Shown one piece after another: positions 19,806 to 28,382 of a DNA stretch of 64,000 bases. The stretch is from NCBI GenBank assembly GCA_902635335.1, contig CACPNO010000001.1, forward strand, positions 31,018 to 95,017. Direction: 5' to 3'. Made by a program: the position numbers and the translations under genes. The notes beneath the pieces are model-generated. The model worked only from the letters and a program-made list of their open reading frames with translations, searched no databases and had not been told where the DNA came from. The first letter of the stretch is position 1, and the number at the start of each line of letters is the position of its first letter. Origin of the DNA: an uncultured Pelagibacteraceae bacterium. Lineage in GTDB: Bacteria; Pseudomonadota; Alphaproteobacteria; Pelagibacterales; Pelagibacteraceae.

Positions 19806-20078
19806 ATGCTAAATACCCTAGAAAGTCTATTTAACCTTGCTCGAGAAAGAAAATTAGATCCAGTTGATGGTTCTTATACTAATAAACTTTTGAGTGATAA
19901 ATCTTTAAGCAAAGCAAAAGTGCTTGAAGAGATAAATGAACTAATAGAGGCTGTTGAAGAAGATTCAAATAAAATCCATGAAGCAGCTGATGTATTTTAT
20001 CATTTAATAATGTACCTTGAGGCAAATAATATAAAAATTGAAGATGTAATGAGCGAATTAGATAAAAGAAAAAAATGA
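19806..20078 (+). CDS. hisE: phosphoribosyl-ATP pyrophosphatase
   Basis: HisE is the monofunctional 90-residue pyrophosphohydrolase of the histidine pathway. It has the MazG-like acidic helix pattern with KVLEEINELIEAV and HEAADVFYHLIMYLE, which bind metal. It starts one base after hisF and its stop overlaps the mcl start as ATGA, so mcl-mtkA-mtkB may be transcribed with the his genes. Confidence 0.94.
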   Translation: MLNTLESLFNLARERKLDPVDGSYTNKLLSDKSLSKAKVLEEINELIEAVEEDSNKIHEAADVFYHLIMYLEANNIKIEDVMSELDKRKK

Positions 20079-21013
20079 GTCATAAATTTTATAAACCTGC
20101 AAGATCAAGATTACAAAGAAGTGAATTAGCTGTTCCAGGCTCTTCTCCGAAAATGTTTGAGAAAGCTTTAAGTTCGTCAGCTGATTACGTTTTTTTAGAT
20201 CTAGAGGATGCAGTTTCTCCTAATGATAAAATTTCTGCTAGAGAAAATGTTATTAAATCTTTAAATGAAATGAATTGGAGAGGAAGTGGTAAAACTATTT
20301 CTGTAAGAATAAATAGTTTAGATACTCATTACATGTATTCAGATTTAATTGAGATTGTTGAACAAGCTGGAGAAAATGTAGATACGATTTTAGTTCCAAA
20401 GGCAGGTACAGCAAGTGATGTTTACATGGTTGATTGTTTATTAACTCAAATTGAAACAAATAAAAAATTAAAAAATAAAATTGGAATTGAATGTCTGATT
20501 GAAACTGCATTAGGGATGTCAAACATCAAAGAAATTGCAACTTCTAGTGAAAGACTTGAGGCATTGCATTTTGGTGTTGCAGATTACGCAGCAAGTTTAA
20601 GAGCAAGAACAACCGTCATAGGTGGGCTTAATGAAAATTATCCAGGAGATCAGTGGCATCACGGCTTATCAGAATTGGTAATGATTTGTAGAGCTTATGG
20701 CCTTAGAGCAATTGACGGACCTTTTGGAGATTTTAATGATCCTGATGCTTATACTGCTGCTGCTAAAAGAGGAGCCGCAATTGGCATTGAGGGTAAATGG
20801 GCTATACATCCATCTCAAATTGAACTTGCAAATAAAGTATTTTCTCCTCCTGAGGCTGAAGTTACTAAGGCTAAAAGGATCCTAGAAGAGCTAGAAAAGG
20901 CTGCAAATGAAGGAAAAGGTGCCGCTCAGCTTGATGGTAGGATGATTGATGCTGCATCAGCTAGAATGGCTGAAAATATTGTAAACATCGACAAGTTAAT
21001 CCATAATAAATAA
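20075..21013 (+). CDS. mcl: malyl-CoA lyase (HpcH/HpaI aldolase family)
   Basis: This enzyme cleaves malyl-CoA to acetyl-CoA and glyoxylate, or runs in reverse. The 312-residue protein has RSELAVPGSSPKMFEKAL, the metal-binding YVFLDLEDAVSP, and VPKAGT active-site loops of the CitE/Mcl family. Its two downstream neighbours are the subunits of a malate-CoA ligase-like enzyme, which supports malyl-CoA as substrate over citrate or citramalyl-CoA. It overlaps hisE by four bases and lies 8 bp before mtkA. Confidence 0.88.
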   Translation: MSHKFYKPARSRLQRSELAVPGSSPKMFEKALSSSADYVFLDLEDAVSPNDKISARENVIKSLNEMNWRGSGKTISVRINSLDTHYMYSDLIEIVEQAGENVDTILVPKAGTASDVYMVDCLLTQIETNKKLKNKIGIECLIETALGMSNIKEIATSSERLEALHFGVADYAASLRARTTVIGGLNENYPGDQWHHGLSELVMICRAYGLRAIDGPFGDFNDPDAYTAAAKRGAAIGIEGKWAIHPSQIELANKVFSPPEAEVTKAKRILEELEKAANEGKGAAQLDGRMIDAASARMAENIVNIDKLIHNK

Positions 21014-21021
21014 TTATAATT

Positions 21022-22188
21022 ATGGATATCCACGAATACCAAGCAAAAAAAATACTTTCAAACTTTGGAGTTACAATTCCAAGAGGTGGAATTGTATACA
21101 GCCCAGAAAATGCTGAGAATAAAGCTAGAGAAATTGGTGGATCAAGATGGGTAGTAAAAGCACAAATCCATTCTGGCGCTAGAGGAAAAGCCGGAGGGAT
21201 AATTGTTTGCAATACACCATTAGAAGTTGCTCAAGCAACAGATAAATTATTAGGAAAAAAATTAGTAACAAATCAAACAGGACCTGAAGGTAAAATTGTA
21301 AATAGAATTTATATTGAAGAAGCTACAGATATTGAAAAGGAATTATATTTAGGATTGGTTTTTGATAGAAGCTCAGAAAGTATTATGGTAGTTGCATCAA
21401 CAGAAGGTGGAATGAGTGTTGAAGAAATTTCAAAGGAAAAACCAGAAACAATTATTAGATCTAAAATTGAAGTTGCAGTTGGTATGCAAAATTTTCAAGC
21501 TAGAGAATTAGCATTTGGTCTTGGTATAGAGCCAGATTTAATTAGAAGAGCTTCTGATACTATTATTGGATGTTATAAAGCTTTTAGTGAATTAGATGCA
21601 ACAATGGTTGAGGTTAATCCATTGGTAATTTCAAAACAAAAACAAATTTTAGCTTTAGATTGTAAAATGAGTTTTGATAATAATGCAATGTTTAGAAGAA
21701 GCCAAGTTTCTGAGCTAAGAGATAAAACTCAAGAAGATTCAAAAGAAATTTTTGCATCAGACAGAGGTTTAAATTATGTCAGTTTAGATGGAAATATAGG
21801 TAATATAATTAATGGTGCAGGACTTGCAATGGCATCTATGGATATGATTAAGTTAGCTGGAGGAGCTCCTGCAAATTTTTTAGATGTAGGAGGTGGAGCA
21901 ACGCCAGAAAAAATAGTTAAAGCCTTTAAATTAGTTACAATGGATGAAAAAGTTAAAGTAATTCTTGTAAATATTTTTGCTGGTATCAATAGATGTGATT
22001 GGGTTGCAGAGGGAATTGTAGATGCATTAAAAAAAATTGAAATTAAAGTTCCATTAGTTATCCGTTTAGCAGGTACTAATGTAGAAAAAGGGAATATAAT
22101 CTTAAAAGAGAGTAAAATAAATTATATAGAGGCAAATACTTTAGAAGATGCAGCTAATAAAGCGGTTGCAGCACTAAATAAATCATGA
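21022..22188 (+). CDS. mtkA: malate-CoA ligase (malate thiokinase) beta subunit
   Basis: This ADP-forming acyl-CoA synthetase beta subunit (388 residues) opens with MDIHEYQAKKILSNFGV, has the ATP-grasp segment KAQIHSGARGKAGGI, and ends with VNIFAGINRCDWVAEGIV. The sequence resembles methylotroph MtkA closely, including LVTNQTGPEGK and MSFDDNAMFRR-like blocks as far as memory allows. Together with mtkB it would activate malate with CoA and ATP to malyl-CoA. The alternative is succinyl-CoA synthetase sucC; the mcl neighbour argues for malate. Confidence 0.83.
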   Translation: MDIHEYQAKKILSNFGVTIPRGGIVYSPENAENKAREIGGSRWVVKAQIHSGARGKAGGIIVCNTPLEVAQATDKLLGKKLVTNQTGPEGKIVNRIYIEEATDIEKELYLGLVFDRSSESIMVVASTEGGMSVEEISKEKPETIIRSKIEVAVGMQNFQARELAFGLGIEPDLIRRASDTIIGCYKAFSELDATMVEVNPLVISKQKQILALDCKMSFDNNAMFRRSQVSELRDKTQEDSKEIFASDRGLNYVSLDGNIGNIINGAGLAMASMDMIKLAGGAPANFLDVGGGATPEKIVKAFKLVTMDEKVKVILVNIFAGINRCDWVAEGIVDALKKIEIKVPLVIRLAGTNVEKGNIILKESKINYIEANTLEDAANKAVAALNKS

Positions 22189-23072
22189 CTGTACTAGTAG
22201 ATAAAAATAGTAAGATAATTATCCAGGGTTTTACAGGTAAAATGGGCTCTTTTCATGCGGATGAGATGATAAAATATGGCTCAAATGTAGTCGGTGGAGT
22301 AACTCCAGGAAAAGGAGGCTCAAAGCATTTAGATTTACCGGTTTTTAATACAGTTAAAGATGCTGTTAATGAAACAGGAGCTGATGCATCTATTTTATTT
22401 GTTCCCCCAGCTTTTGCAGCCGACTCTGCGATGGAAGCAGCAGACGCTGGAATAAAAATATGTGTAGCAATAGTTGATGGAATACCTTCTCACGATATGA
22501 TCAGAATCAAAAGGTATATGAGAAGATACACTAAAAGTTCTAAAATGACATTAGTTGGACCAAACTGTGCTGGAATTATTAGTCCTGGAAAATCAATGTT
22601 AGGAATAATGCCTGGACATATTTATAAAGAAGGTAGAATTGGAATTATTAGTAGATCAGGAACATTAGGCTATGAGGCTGCCCAACAACTAAAAAACTTA
22701 AATATTGGTGTTTCAACAAGTGTAGGAATTGGAGGGGACCCAATTAATGGTAGCTCATTTAGAGATATAATAGAAAAGTTTGAAACAGATGACGAGACAG
22801 ATGCAATATTGATGATTGGTGAAATTGGTGGTCCACAAGAGGTTGCAGCAGGTGAATTTGCAAAAGAAAATATGAAGAAACCAGTTATTGCTTATATAGC
22901 TGGACTAACTGCACCAAAAGGAAGAGTGATGGGTCATGCAGGTGCAATAGTTTCAGCTTACGGAGAAAGCGCAATTGAAAAAGTTGAAATTTTAAAAGAG
23001 TGTGGAATTACAATTTCTAAAAATCCATCTGTTATGGGTGATACAGTAAAATCAGTTCTAGAAAAAATATAA
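22185..23072 (+). CDS. mtkB: malate-CoA ligase (malate thiokinase) alpha subunit
   Basis: This is the CoA-binding alpha subunit (295 residues). It has the N-terminal IIIQGFTGKMGSFHADEMI Rossmann motif, GPNCAGIISPGKSMLGIMPG, and the phosphohistidine loop VMGHAGAIVSA. It overlaps mtkA as ATGA. The Met-Leu-Gly-Ile-Met-Pro block is as I recall from methylotroph MtkB. With mcl it forms a three-gene malate to acetyl-CoA plus glyoxylate module. Confidence 0.83.
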   Translation: MTVLVDKNSKIIIQGFTGKMGSFHADEMIKYGSNVVGGVTPGKGGSKHLDLPVFNTVKDAVNETGADASILFVPPAFAADSAMEAADAGIKICVAIVDGIPSHDMIRIKRYMRRYTKSSKMTLVGPNCAGIISPGKSMLGIMPGHIYKEGRIGIISRSGTLGYEAAQQLKNLNIGVSTSVGIGGDPINGSSFRDIIEKFETDDETDAILMIGEIGGPQEVAAGEFAKENMKKPVIAYIAGLTAPKGRVMGHAGAIVSAYGESAIEKVEILKECGITISKNPSVMGDTVKSVLEKI

Positions 23073-23074
23073 TA

Positions 23075-23440
23075 ATGAGTTACGATGACAATAATATATT
23101 TGCAAAAATATTAAGAAATGAGATACCTTGTAATAAAATTTATGAGGATGAATTCGTTTTATCTTTTCATGATATAAATCCTCAAAAAAAAATTCATGCT
23201 TTAGTAATTCCAAAAGGAAAATATGTTGACTTGGATGATTTTAGTCAAAACGCATCATCTGAAGAAATGGTTGGATTATTAAAAGGTATAAATACTGTAG
23301 CAAAGAAATTAAATATATCTGTTGATACCGGCAAAGGATATAGAGCGCTAGCAAATATAAGCGAAGATGGAGGACAAGAAGTTCCACATTTGCATTTTCA
23401 TTTGTTTGGTGGGGAGAAAATCGGTAAAATGGTCTCGTGA
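23075..23440 (+). CDS. HIT family (histidine triad) nucleotide-binding protein
   Basis: The 121-residue protein is a HINT-type nucleotide hydrolase or transferase. It has IFAKILRNEIPCNKIYED at the N-terminus and the triad VPHLHFHLFGG near the C-terminus. It starts 2 bp after mtkB and its stop overlaps the next gene as GTGA. In many alphaproteobacteria such a HIT gene sits near hisE; the specific substrate is unknown. Confidence 0.93.
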   Translation: MSYDDNNIFAKILRNEIPCNKIYEDEFVLSFHDINPQKKIHALVIPKGKYVDLDDFSQNASSEEMVGLLKGINTVAKKLNISVDTGKGYRALANISEDGGQEVPHLHFHLFGGEKIGKMVS

Positions 23441-23949
23441 AAATTAATGTAGATAGAAGTTTTTTAGAGATAAATTCAATAAGTGACCTAAACCGTTCAA
23501 AAAGTCCAGGTTCAAATTTTAAAATTAGTGAAGTAGACCCACCAGATTTCCATCTAAACAAATTTTTCTATAAGCAAATTGGAAAAAAGCATAGATGGAT
23601 AGATAGATTAACCTGGGGAGATAAAAAATGGATTGAGTATGTTGAAAATCCTAGAATAAAAACCTTTATTTTAAAGGATAATAACAACCTAGCTGGATAT
23701 TATGAAACTATTCGTGATCTGGACCATAATCATTCTGAAATCGCATATTTTGGTATTTTGGAGGAATATTTTGGAAGAAAATGTGGTGGCTATCTTCTTT
23801 CTGAGGCTATTAAGAAATTATTTGAGGAAGGTATGACAAGAGTTTGGCTCCACACTTGTTCACTAGATCATGAAAATGCAATTAAAAATTATTTAGCCAG
23901 AGGAATGCAGGTATTTAAATCTGAAAAAATAAATGTTGAGGTTAATTAA
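23437..23949 (+). CDS. GNAT family N-acetyltransferase
   Basis: The 170-residue protein has a GNAT fold, with the acetyl-CoA loop region FGRKCGGYLLSEAIKKLF and a following VWLHTCSLDHENAIKNYLARGM segment. GTG at 23437 is the start, overlapping the HIT stop. The substrate cannot be predicted. Its 3' end overlaps convergent lolA by eight bases. Confidence 0.85.
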   Translation: MKINVDRSFLEINSISDLNRSKSPGSNFKISEVDPPDFHLNKFFYKQIGKKHRWIDRLTWGDKKWIEYVENPRIKTFILKDNNNLAGYYETIRDLDHNHSEIAYFGILEEYFGRKCGGYLLSEAIKKLFEEGMTRVWLHTCSLDHENAIKNYLARGMQVFKSEKINVEVN

Positions 23950-24499
23950 TATACTTTTGTAAAGAAAATATTTTTTCTTCAACATTAACATTTACATTAA
24001 TATCACTTAAAAAAGTTTGTATTAGATTTTGGTATATGTCTTTTGTCTCCCAACCTATTAAATCTAAACTTTCTTTATCAAAAAAAACCTTAATTTGGTT
24101 ATTTTCGTATTCAAAATTAAATACATAATAAAAAGGGTAATTTTTGTCATTTTCTACTTTTTTCATTTTTGAAATTAAAAACTTTTTATCTAAAATAAAA
24201 TTTAAAGGTGTTTTATCTAAAGGATATCTATAATAATTTTTTATTTTATCTGAATTAATAACTAAAGATTTACCATTCGAAACTAAGATTTTATTGTAAA
24301 TATCATAATACTTACAAAGAATTTTTTTCGGATATAAAATAATACACTCACCTTTTTCAATATTATTATTATCTATCTTTTGTATAAATTTAAATTCCAA
24401 AGAATTTATTTTTTCCAAATGACTTATAATTTCTTGATTTGAACTATGTGCATTTAAATTAAAAAATAAAATGAAAAAATAAATTAAACATTTTCTCAT
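23942..24499 (-). CDS. lolA: outer-membrane lipoprotein carrier protein LolA-like
   Basis: LolA shuttles lipoproteins across the periplasm. The 185-residue protein has an N-terminal signal peptide (CLIYFFILFFNLNAHS) and the weakly conserved beta-sheet pattern of LolA, including ISHLEKINSLEFKFIQKID. It overlaps the ftsK stop by four bases; ftsK-lolA adjacency is common in alphaproteobacteria and is the main support because the sequence is divergent. Confidence 0.82.
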   Translation of the reverse strand: MRKCLIYFFILFFNLNAHSSNQEIISHLEKINSLEFKFIQKIDNNNIEKGECIILYPKKILCKYYDIYNKILVSNGKSLVINSDKIKNYYRYPLDKTPLNFILDKKFLISKMKKVENDKNYPFYYVFNFEYENNQIKVFFDKESLDLIGWETKDIYQNLIQTFLSDINVNVNVEEKIFSLQKYIN

Positions 24500-26583
24500 T
24501 TAAGAACTTCTCTTTTACCAACGTGATTCGCTTGACTTACTTCTCCGTTTGCCTCCATTTGATCAACTATTCTAGCTGCTCTATTGTAACCAATTTGTAA
24601 TTTTCTTTGTAGAAAAGATGTCGATGCTTTTCTCTCAGATTTAACTATTTCAAGGGCTGTATTGTACAATTCATCTAAGTTTTCATTATCTTTTGAATTA
24701 TTATTAATTTCTTTTCCGTCTGCAAAATTTAGAATTTCATCCACATAATCTGGCTCAGCCTGATTTCTTAAGAAGTTATTTATTTTCTCAATTTCTCCTT
24801 CCGATACAAATGGCGCATGGATTCTCGTCATTCTGTTAGCAGAGGTCATATAAAGCATATCTCCTTTACCTAACAATTGCTCAGCTCCTTGTTCTCCAAG
24901 AATTGTTCTACTATCTATTTTAGATGTAACTTGAAATGATATTCTAGTTGGAAAATTAGCTTTTATTGTTCCTGTGATTACATCAACACTTGGTCTTTGA
25001 GTAGCCATTATTATATGTATTCCAGCTGCTCTCGCCATTTGTGAAAGTTTTTGAATATAATTCTCTATGTCCTTTCCAGCAACCAACATTAAATCTGACA
25101 TCTCATCAACTATTACAACAATATAAGGCATAGAAACCTTATGTTTTTCGTTATATCCATCAATATTTCTAACCCCAACTTTCGTCATTAATTTGTATCT
25201 ATTTTCCATTTCTTTAACAACCCAACCTAAAACTGAAGCAGCTCTTTTTGCTTCTGTTATTACTGGACACAGCAAATGAGGAATTCCTTCGTATGTTGAT
25301 AATTCTAACATTTTAGGATCGATCAATATAAATTTGCATTTTTCCGGGGAGTGTTTGTATAAAAGGGATAAAATAATTGTATTAATACAAACTGATTTAC
25401 CTGAACCAGTTGTACCAGCTATTAGCAAATGAGGCATACTGCTTAAATCACTTGTTATTGGCAACCCAGAAATACTTTTACCAAGAGCAATCGGGAGTTT
25501 TATGTCTTTCTTTTTATAACTAGAGTCAGAAATTATTTCACTTAAGAAAACATTCTCGCGTTGAGGTTTAGGTAATTCAACTCCTATAGTATTGCTTCCA
25601 GGAATTGTTGCAATCCTTGCAGATTCTGAACTAGTATTTCTAGCAATATCCTCAGAAAGATTAATTATCTTTGATACTTTAACACCTGGAGCAGGTTCAA
25701 ACTCATATAATGTAACAACAGGACCTTGGCTAACTTTTTTAACCTCTCCTTCTACGCTAAAATCTAATAAAATTTTTTCTAACATTTTTTCATCGATCTT
25801 ATTTTCTGATGGATTTTTATCTTTCTTTGAAGGATTTTTTAAAAAGTCTAATGAGGGTAATTTATATTTAATAACTTTTTTATTTGGCTGAGTCGTATTT
25901 TTATCAAATGAAAAGTTTTCTTGGACCCTAGTTTCATTATTAAGATATTCAGCTTCATCTAATAAATTTTCATTATAATTTTCAACAGTACTTATAGAAG
26001 GTGCCTTTTTAGATCTAGAGAAAATTATTAACAAGAATTTTAAATATCTTAACTTGAAATTAATACTAAGAAGAAAAAATAATGATATTAAAATAATTAA
26101 AATTACATAACTAATTTGATTATTTAAGTTTATTAAATTCATAAAAAAGGTCTCTTCAAACAAATTACCTAAAAATCCATTATTTCCATTAATTGTAAGC
26201 CAGTATGTTTCAGTATGGAAAGCTGTAAAGAATAACGTTCCTGTTATAGAATATAGAATTGTAAAAAATAAACTTTCAATAATATGTAAAATTTTTTTTT
26301 CGATTATTACTGATATAGATATAAACAAAAAAGAAATCGGTACTAATAATGAGATTAAACCGATTGATTGAAATAAAATATCAGAGGCATAGCTGCCTTT
26401 TGAGCCTAATAAATTCTTAATTTCTGTATTCTCTGGAAAAATAAAGTTAGGATCTTCAGGTGAGTAGCTAATTAATGATGCTAGGAGTAACATAGACAAA
26501 CAAAGTAAGGCTAAACCCATTAATTCAGATAACCTTTTCAGAAGAAAACTTGTTGTATTATCTACTAAATTTTTAATTTTCAT
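24496..26583 (-). CDS. ftsK: DNA translocase FtsK
   Basis: FtsK anchors at the division septum and pumps DNA to complete chromosome segregation. The 695-residue protein has four N-terminal membrane segments in the first 180 residues, a short linker, the motor domain with Walker A AGTTGSGKSVCIN and Walker B VVIVDEMSDL, and the C-terminal DNA-reading gamma winged helix (SFLQRKLQIGYNRAARIVDQ). The linker is short compared with E. coli, in line with genome streamlining. Confidence 0.97.
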   Translation of the reverse strand: MKIKNLVDNTTSFLLKRLSELMGLALLCLSMLLLASLISYSPEDPNFIFPENTEIKNLLGSKGSYASDILFQSIGLISLLVPISFLFISISVIIEKKILHIIESLFFTILYSITGTLFFTAFHTETYWLTINGNNGFLGNLFEETFFMNLINLNNQISYVILIILISLFFLLSINFKLRYLKFLLIIFSRSKKAPSISTVENYNENLLDEAEYLNNETRVQENFSFDKNTTQPNKKVIKYKLPSLDFLKNPSKKDKNPSENKIDEKMLEKILLDFSVEGEVKKVSQGPVVTLYEFEPAPGVKVSKIINLSEDIARNTSSESARIATIPGSNTIGVELPKPQRENVFLSEIISDSSYKKKDIKLPIALGKSISGLPITSDLSSMPHLLIAGTTGSGKSVCINTIILSLLYKHSPEKCKFILIDPKMLELSTYEGIPHLLCPVITEAKRAASVLGWVVKEMENRYKLMTKVGVRNIDGYNEKHKVSMPYIVVIVDEMSDLMLVAGKDIENYIQKLSQMARAAGIHIIMATQRPSVDVITGTIKANFPTRISFQVTSKIDSRTILGEQGAEQLLGKGDMLYMTSANRMTRIHAPFVSEGEIEKINNFLRNQAEPDYVDEILNFADGKEINNNSKDNENLDELYNTALEIVKSERKASTSFLQRKLQIGYNRAARIVDQMEANGEVSQANHVGKREVLK

Positions 26584-26646
26584 TTTATCACTAATGATTT
26601 GTCACTTTGTATCATTTAATTTTTGCTGATAAAATTAAATAATATT

Positions 26647-27708
26647 ATGAATATTTGTCTTTTAGGAAATAATTTAACAAATTTAGTTTTAGCAAACATA
26701 TTACTCAAGAAAAGGATCAACGTTGATATTATCTCACAAACTAATCCATTAATATTAACAAATACAGTTAGGACAATCGCTATATCAAATGAAAATTATA
26801 AATTTTTGAGAGAAAATATTAAAGGAATTTCCAATTTGGGGTGGCCAACAGAAAAAATTAAAATTTATTCTGACAAAAACAAATCATCAGAGTTATTTGA
26901 GTTCAAAAATAAACATCAAAAAAATTTTTACTTATTTAAATATAGTACATTACATAATTTGATGAAAAAAAATAAATCTTTAAAATTTATTAAACTTAAA
27001 AATTATAATTTAGATATTATTAAAAAAAGAAACTATGATTTAATTATTAACTCAGAACAAAATAATCCAATAACAAAAAAGTATTTTCAAAAAAAAATAG
27101 AAAAAAATTATAAGTCTTTAGCTCACACAGCAATAATAGATCACAAAAAAGTTGAAAATAAAATTGCTAATCAAATTTTTACAAAAAAAGGTCCTATAGC
27201 ATTTCTTCCTTTGTCTAATAATCAAACTTCAATTGTATTTTCAAATAATTCAACTAAACTAATTGACAAATTAAATCTTCTTCAAATCATTAATAAATGT
27301 AATCATCAATATATGATCACTAAAATTAGTGAAGTTGAGTCTATTAGCATTAAATTCTTGGTACTTAGAGACTATTTTTATAAAAATATTCTATCTTTTG
27401 GAGATTTAATTCATAAAGTTCACCCACTGGCAGGACAAGGGTTCAATATGACAATAAGAGATATAAAATCGCTATTAAATATATTAGATGAAAATATTAA
27501 ATCAGGTATTAATGACGGAGAAATAATTGCCCAAAAATTTCAAGAAAAAAATAAACATTTGAATTTTATCTATGGATTAGGAATAGACATTATAAATACC
27601 TTTTTCAACCTCGATAGTAAGTTAAAAAATAATTTATCAGAACCGATGTTTAAACTTTTAAAAGGCAATAAACTTTTGAACAAATATGCAACTTTCTTAT
27701 CTAATTGA
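26647..27708 (+). CDS. UbiH/UbiF-like FAD-dependent monooxygenase, divergent
   Basis: The 353-residue protein resembles ubiquinone-ring hydroxylases. It has an N-terminal dinucleotide-binding stretch (ICLLGNNLTNLVLANILLKK), the RTIAISNENYKFL block, and the C-terminal FAD motif FGDLIHKVHPLAGQGFN. The Rossmann glycines are degenerate (GNNLTN instead of GxGxxG). A TTG at 26623 opens the frame but ATG at 26647 fits better. It is divergent from ftsK, an arrangement seen with ubiquinone hydroxylase genes in relatives. The position hydroxylated is not predictable. Confidence 0.78.
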   Translation: MNICLLGNNLTNLVLANILLKKRINVDIISQTNPLILTNTVRTIAISNENYKFLRENIKGISNLGWPTEKIKIYSDKNKSSELFEFKNKHQKNFYLFKYSTLHNLMKKNKSLKFIKLKNYNLDIIKKRNYDLIINSEQNNPITKKYFQKKIEKNYKSLAHTAIIDHKKVENKIANQIFTKKGPIAFLPLSNNQTSIVFSNNSTKLIDKLNLLQIINKCNHQYMITKISEVESISIKFLVLRDYFYKNILSFGDLIHKVHPLAGQGFNMTIRDIKSLLNILDENIKSGINDGEIIAQKFQEKNKHLNFIYGLGIDIINTFFNLDSKLKNNLSEPMFKLLKGNKLLNKYATFLSN

Positions 27709-27714
27709 ATATTA

Positions 27715-28356
27715 TTATTGTAAAGTTTTGTTATTAAAATTGTCTAAAATATAAGTATTTAGAATTTCTTCTAACTTCTCTTTTCTTATATTTAAATCCT
27801 TACTTTCAAGTAAAACTTGTTTTTCTTCTAATGAAAACGGAGATGCCATAGATAATGTGTTAACTGTTTGGTCTAAACTTTGTTTTTCGATCTCTTTCCA
27901 ATTAATTTCATATCCTTGTTTTTTAAAAAGTCCTTTAAGATTTTGAAATATTAATTTTAAGTCTGAAAATTTGATTGAATCTTTCTTTTCAACTAAATCA
28001 CCATAAAAATCACTATATTCTACTTTGCATTCTCTAAATAAGTTATCATTAATAACTTCGTCTGTAATTTTAAACCTACAAATCCCATTTAAAACTATCA
28101 AATATCTTCCATCATCGGTTTCATTAAAACTTGTAATTTTACCAGCACAACCAACACTGTGTAAATCAGGTTTTTTTAACTCTCCTGTCTTTTTGGGCTG
28201 TATCATACCTATAATTCTGTTACTTTTCATACACTTATCTATCATCTGAACATATCTTGGCTCGAAGATATTTAATGGAACAGTTGTTCGGGGAAAGATT
28301 ATAAAATTTGAAAGTGGAAAAACTGGTAATATATTTGGAAGATCTTCTTTTTTCAT
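27715..28356 (-). CDS. LON substrate-binding domain protein
   Basis: This stand-alone LON N-terminal domain protein (213 residues) has LPVFPLSNFIIFPRTTVPLNIFEPRY and the later GCAGKI and DGRYLIVLNG strands, but no ATPase or protease domain. ATG at 28356 is chosen over the longer frame because the family begins just before the LPVFPLSN motif. Such proteins are common in alphaproteobacteria and their role in proteolysis is uncertain. Confidence 0.9.
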   Translation of the reverse strand: MKKEDLPNILPVFPLSNFIIFPRTTVPLNIFEPRYVQMIDKCMKSNRIIGMIQPKKTGELKKPDLHSVGCAGKITSFNETDDGRYLIVLNGICRFKITDEVINDNLFRECKVEYSDFYGDLVEKKDSIKFSDLKLIFQNLKGLFKKQGYEINWKEIEKQSLDQTVNTLSMASPFSLEEKQVLLESKDLNIRKEKLEEILNTYILDNFNNKTLQ

Positions 28357-28382
28357 ATTTTTTAAAATATAACAAATAATTA

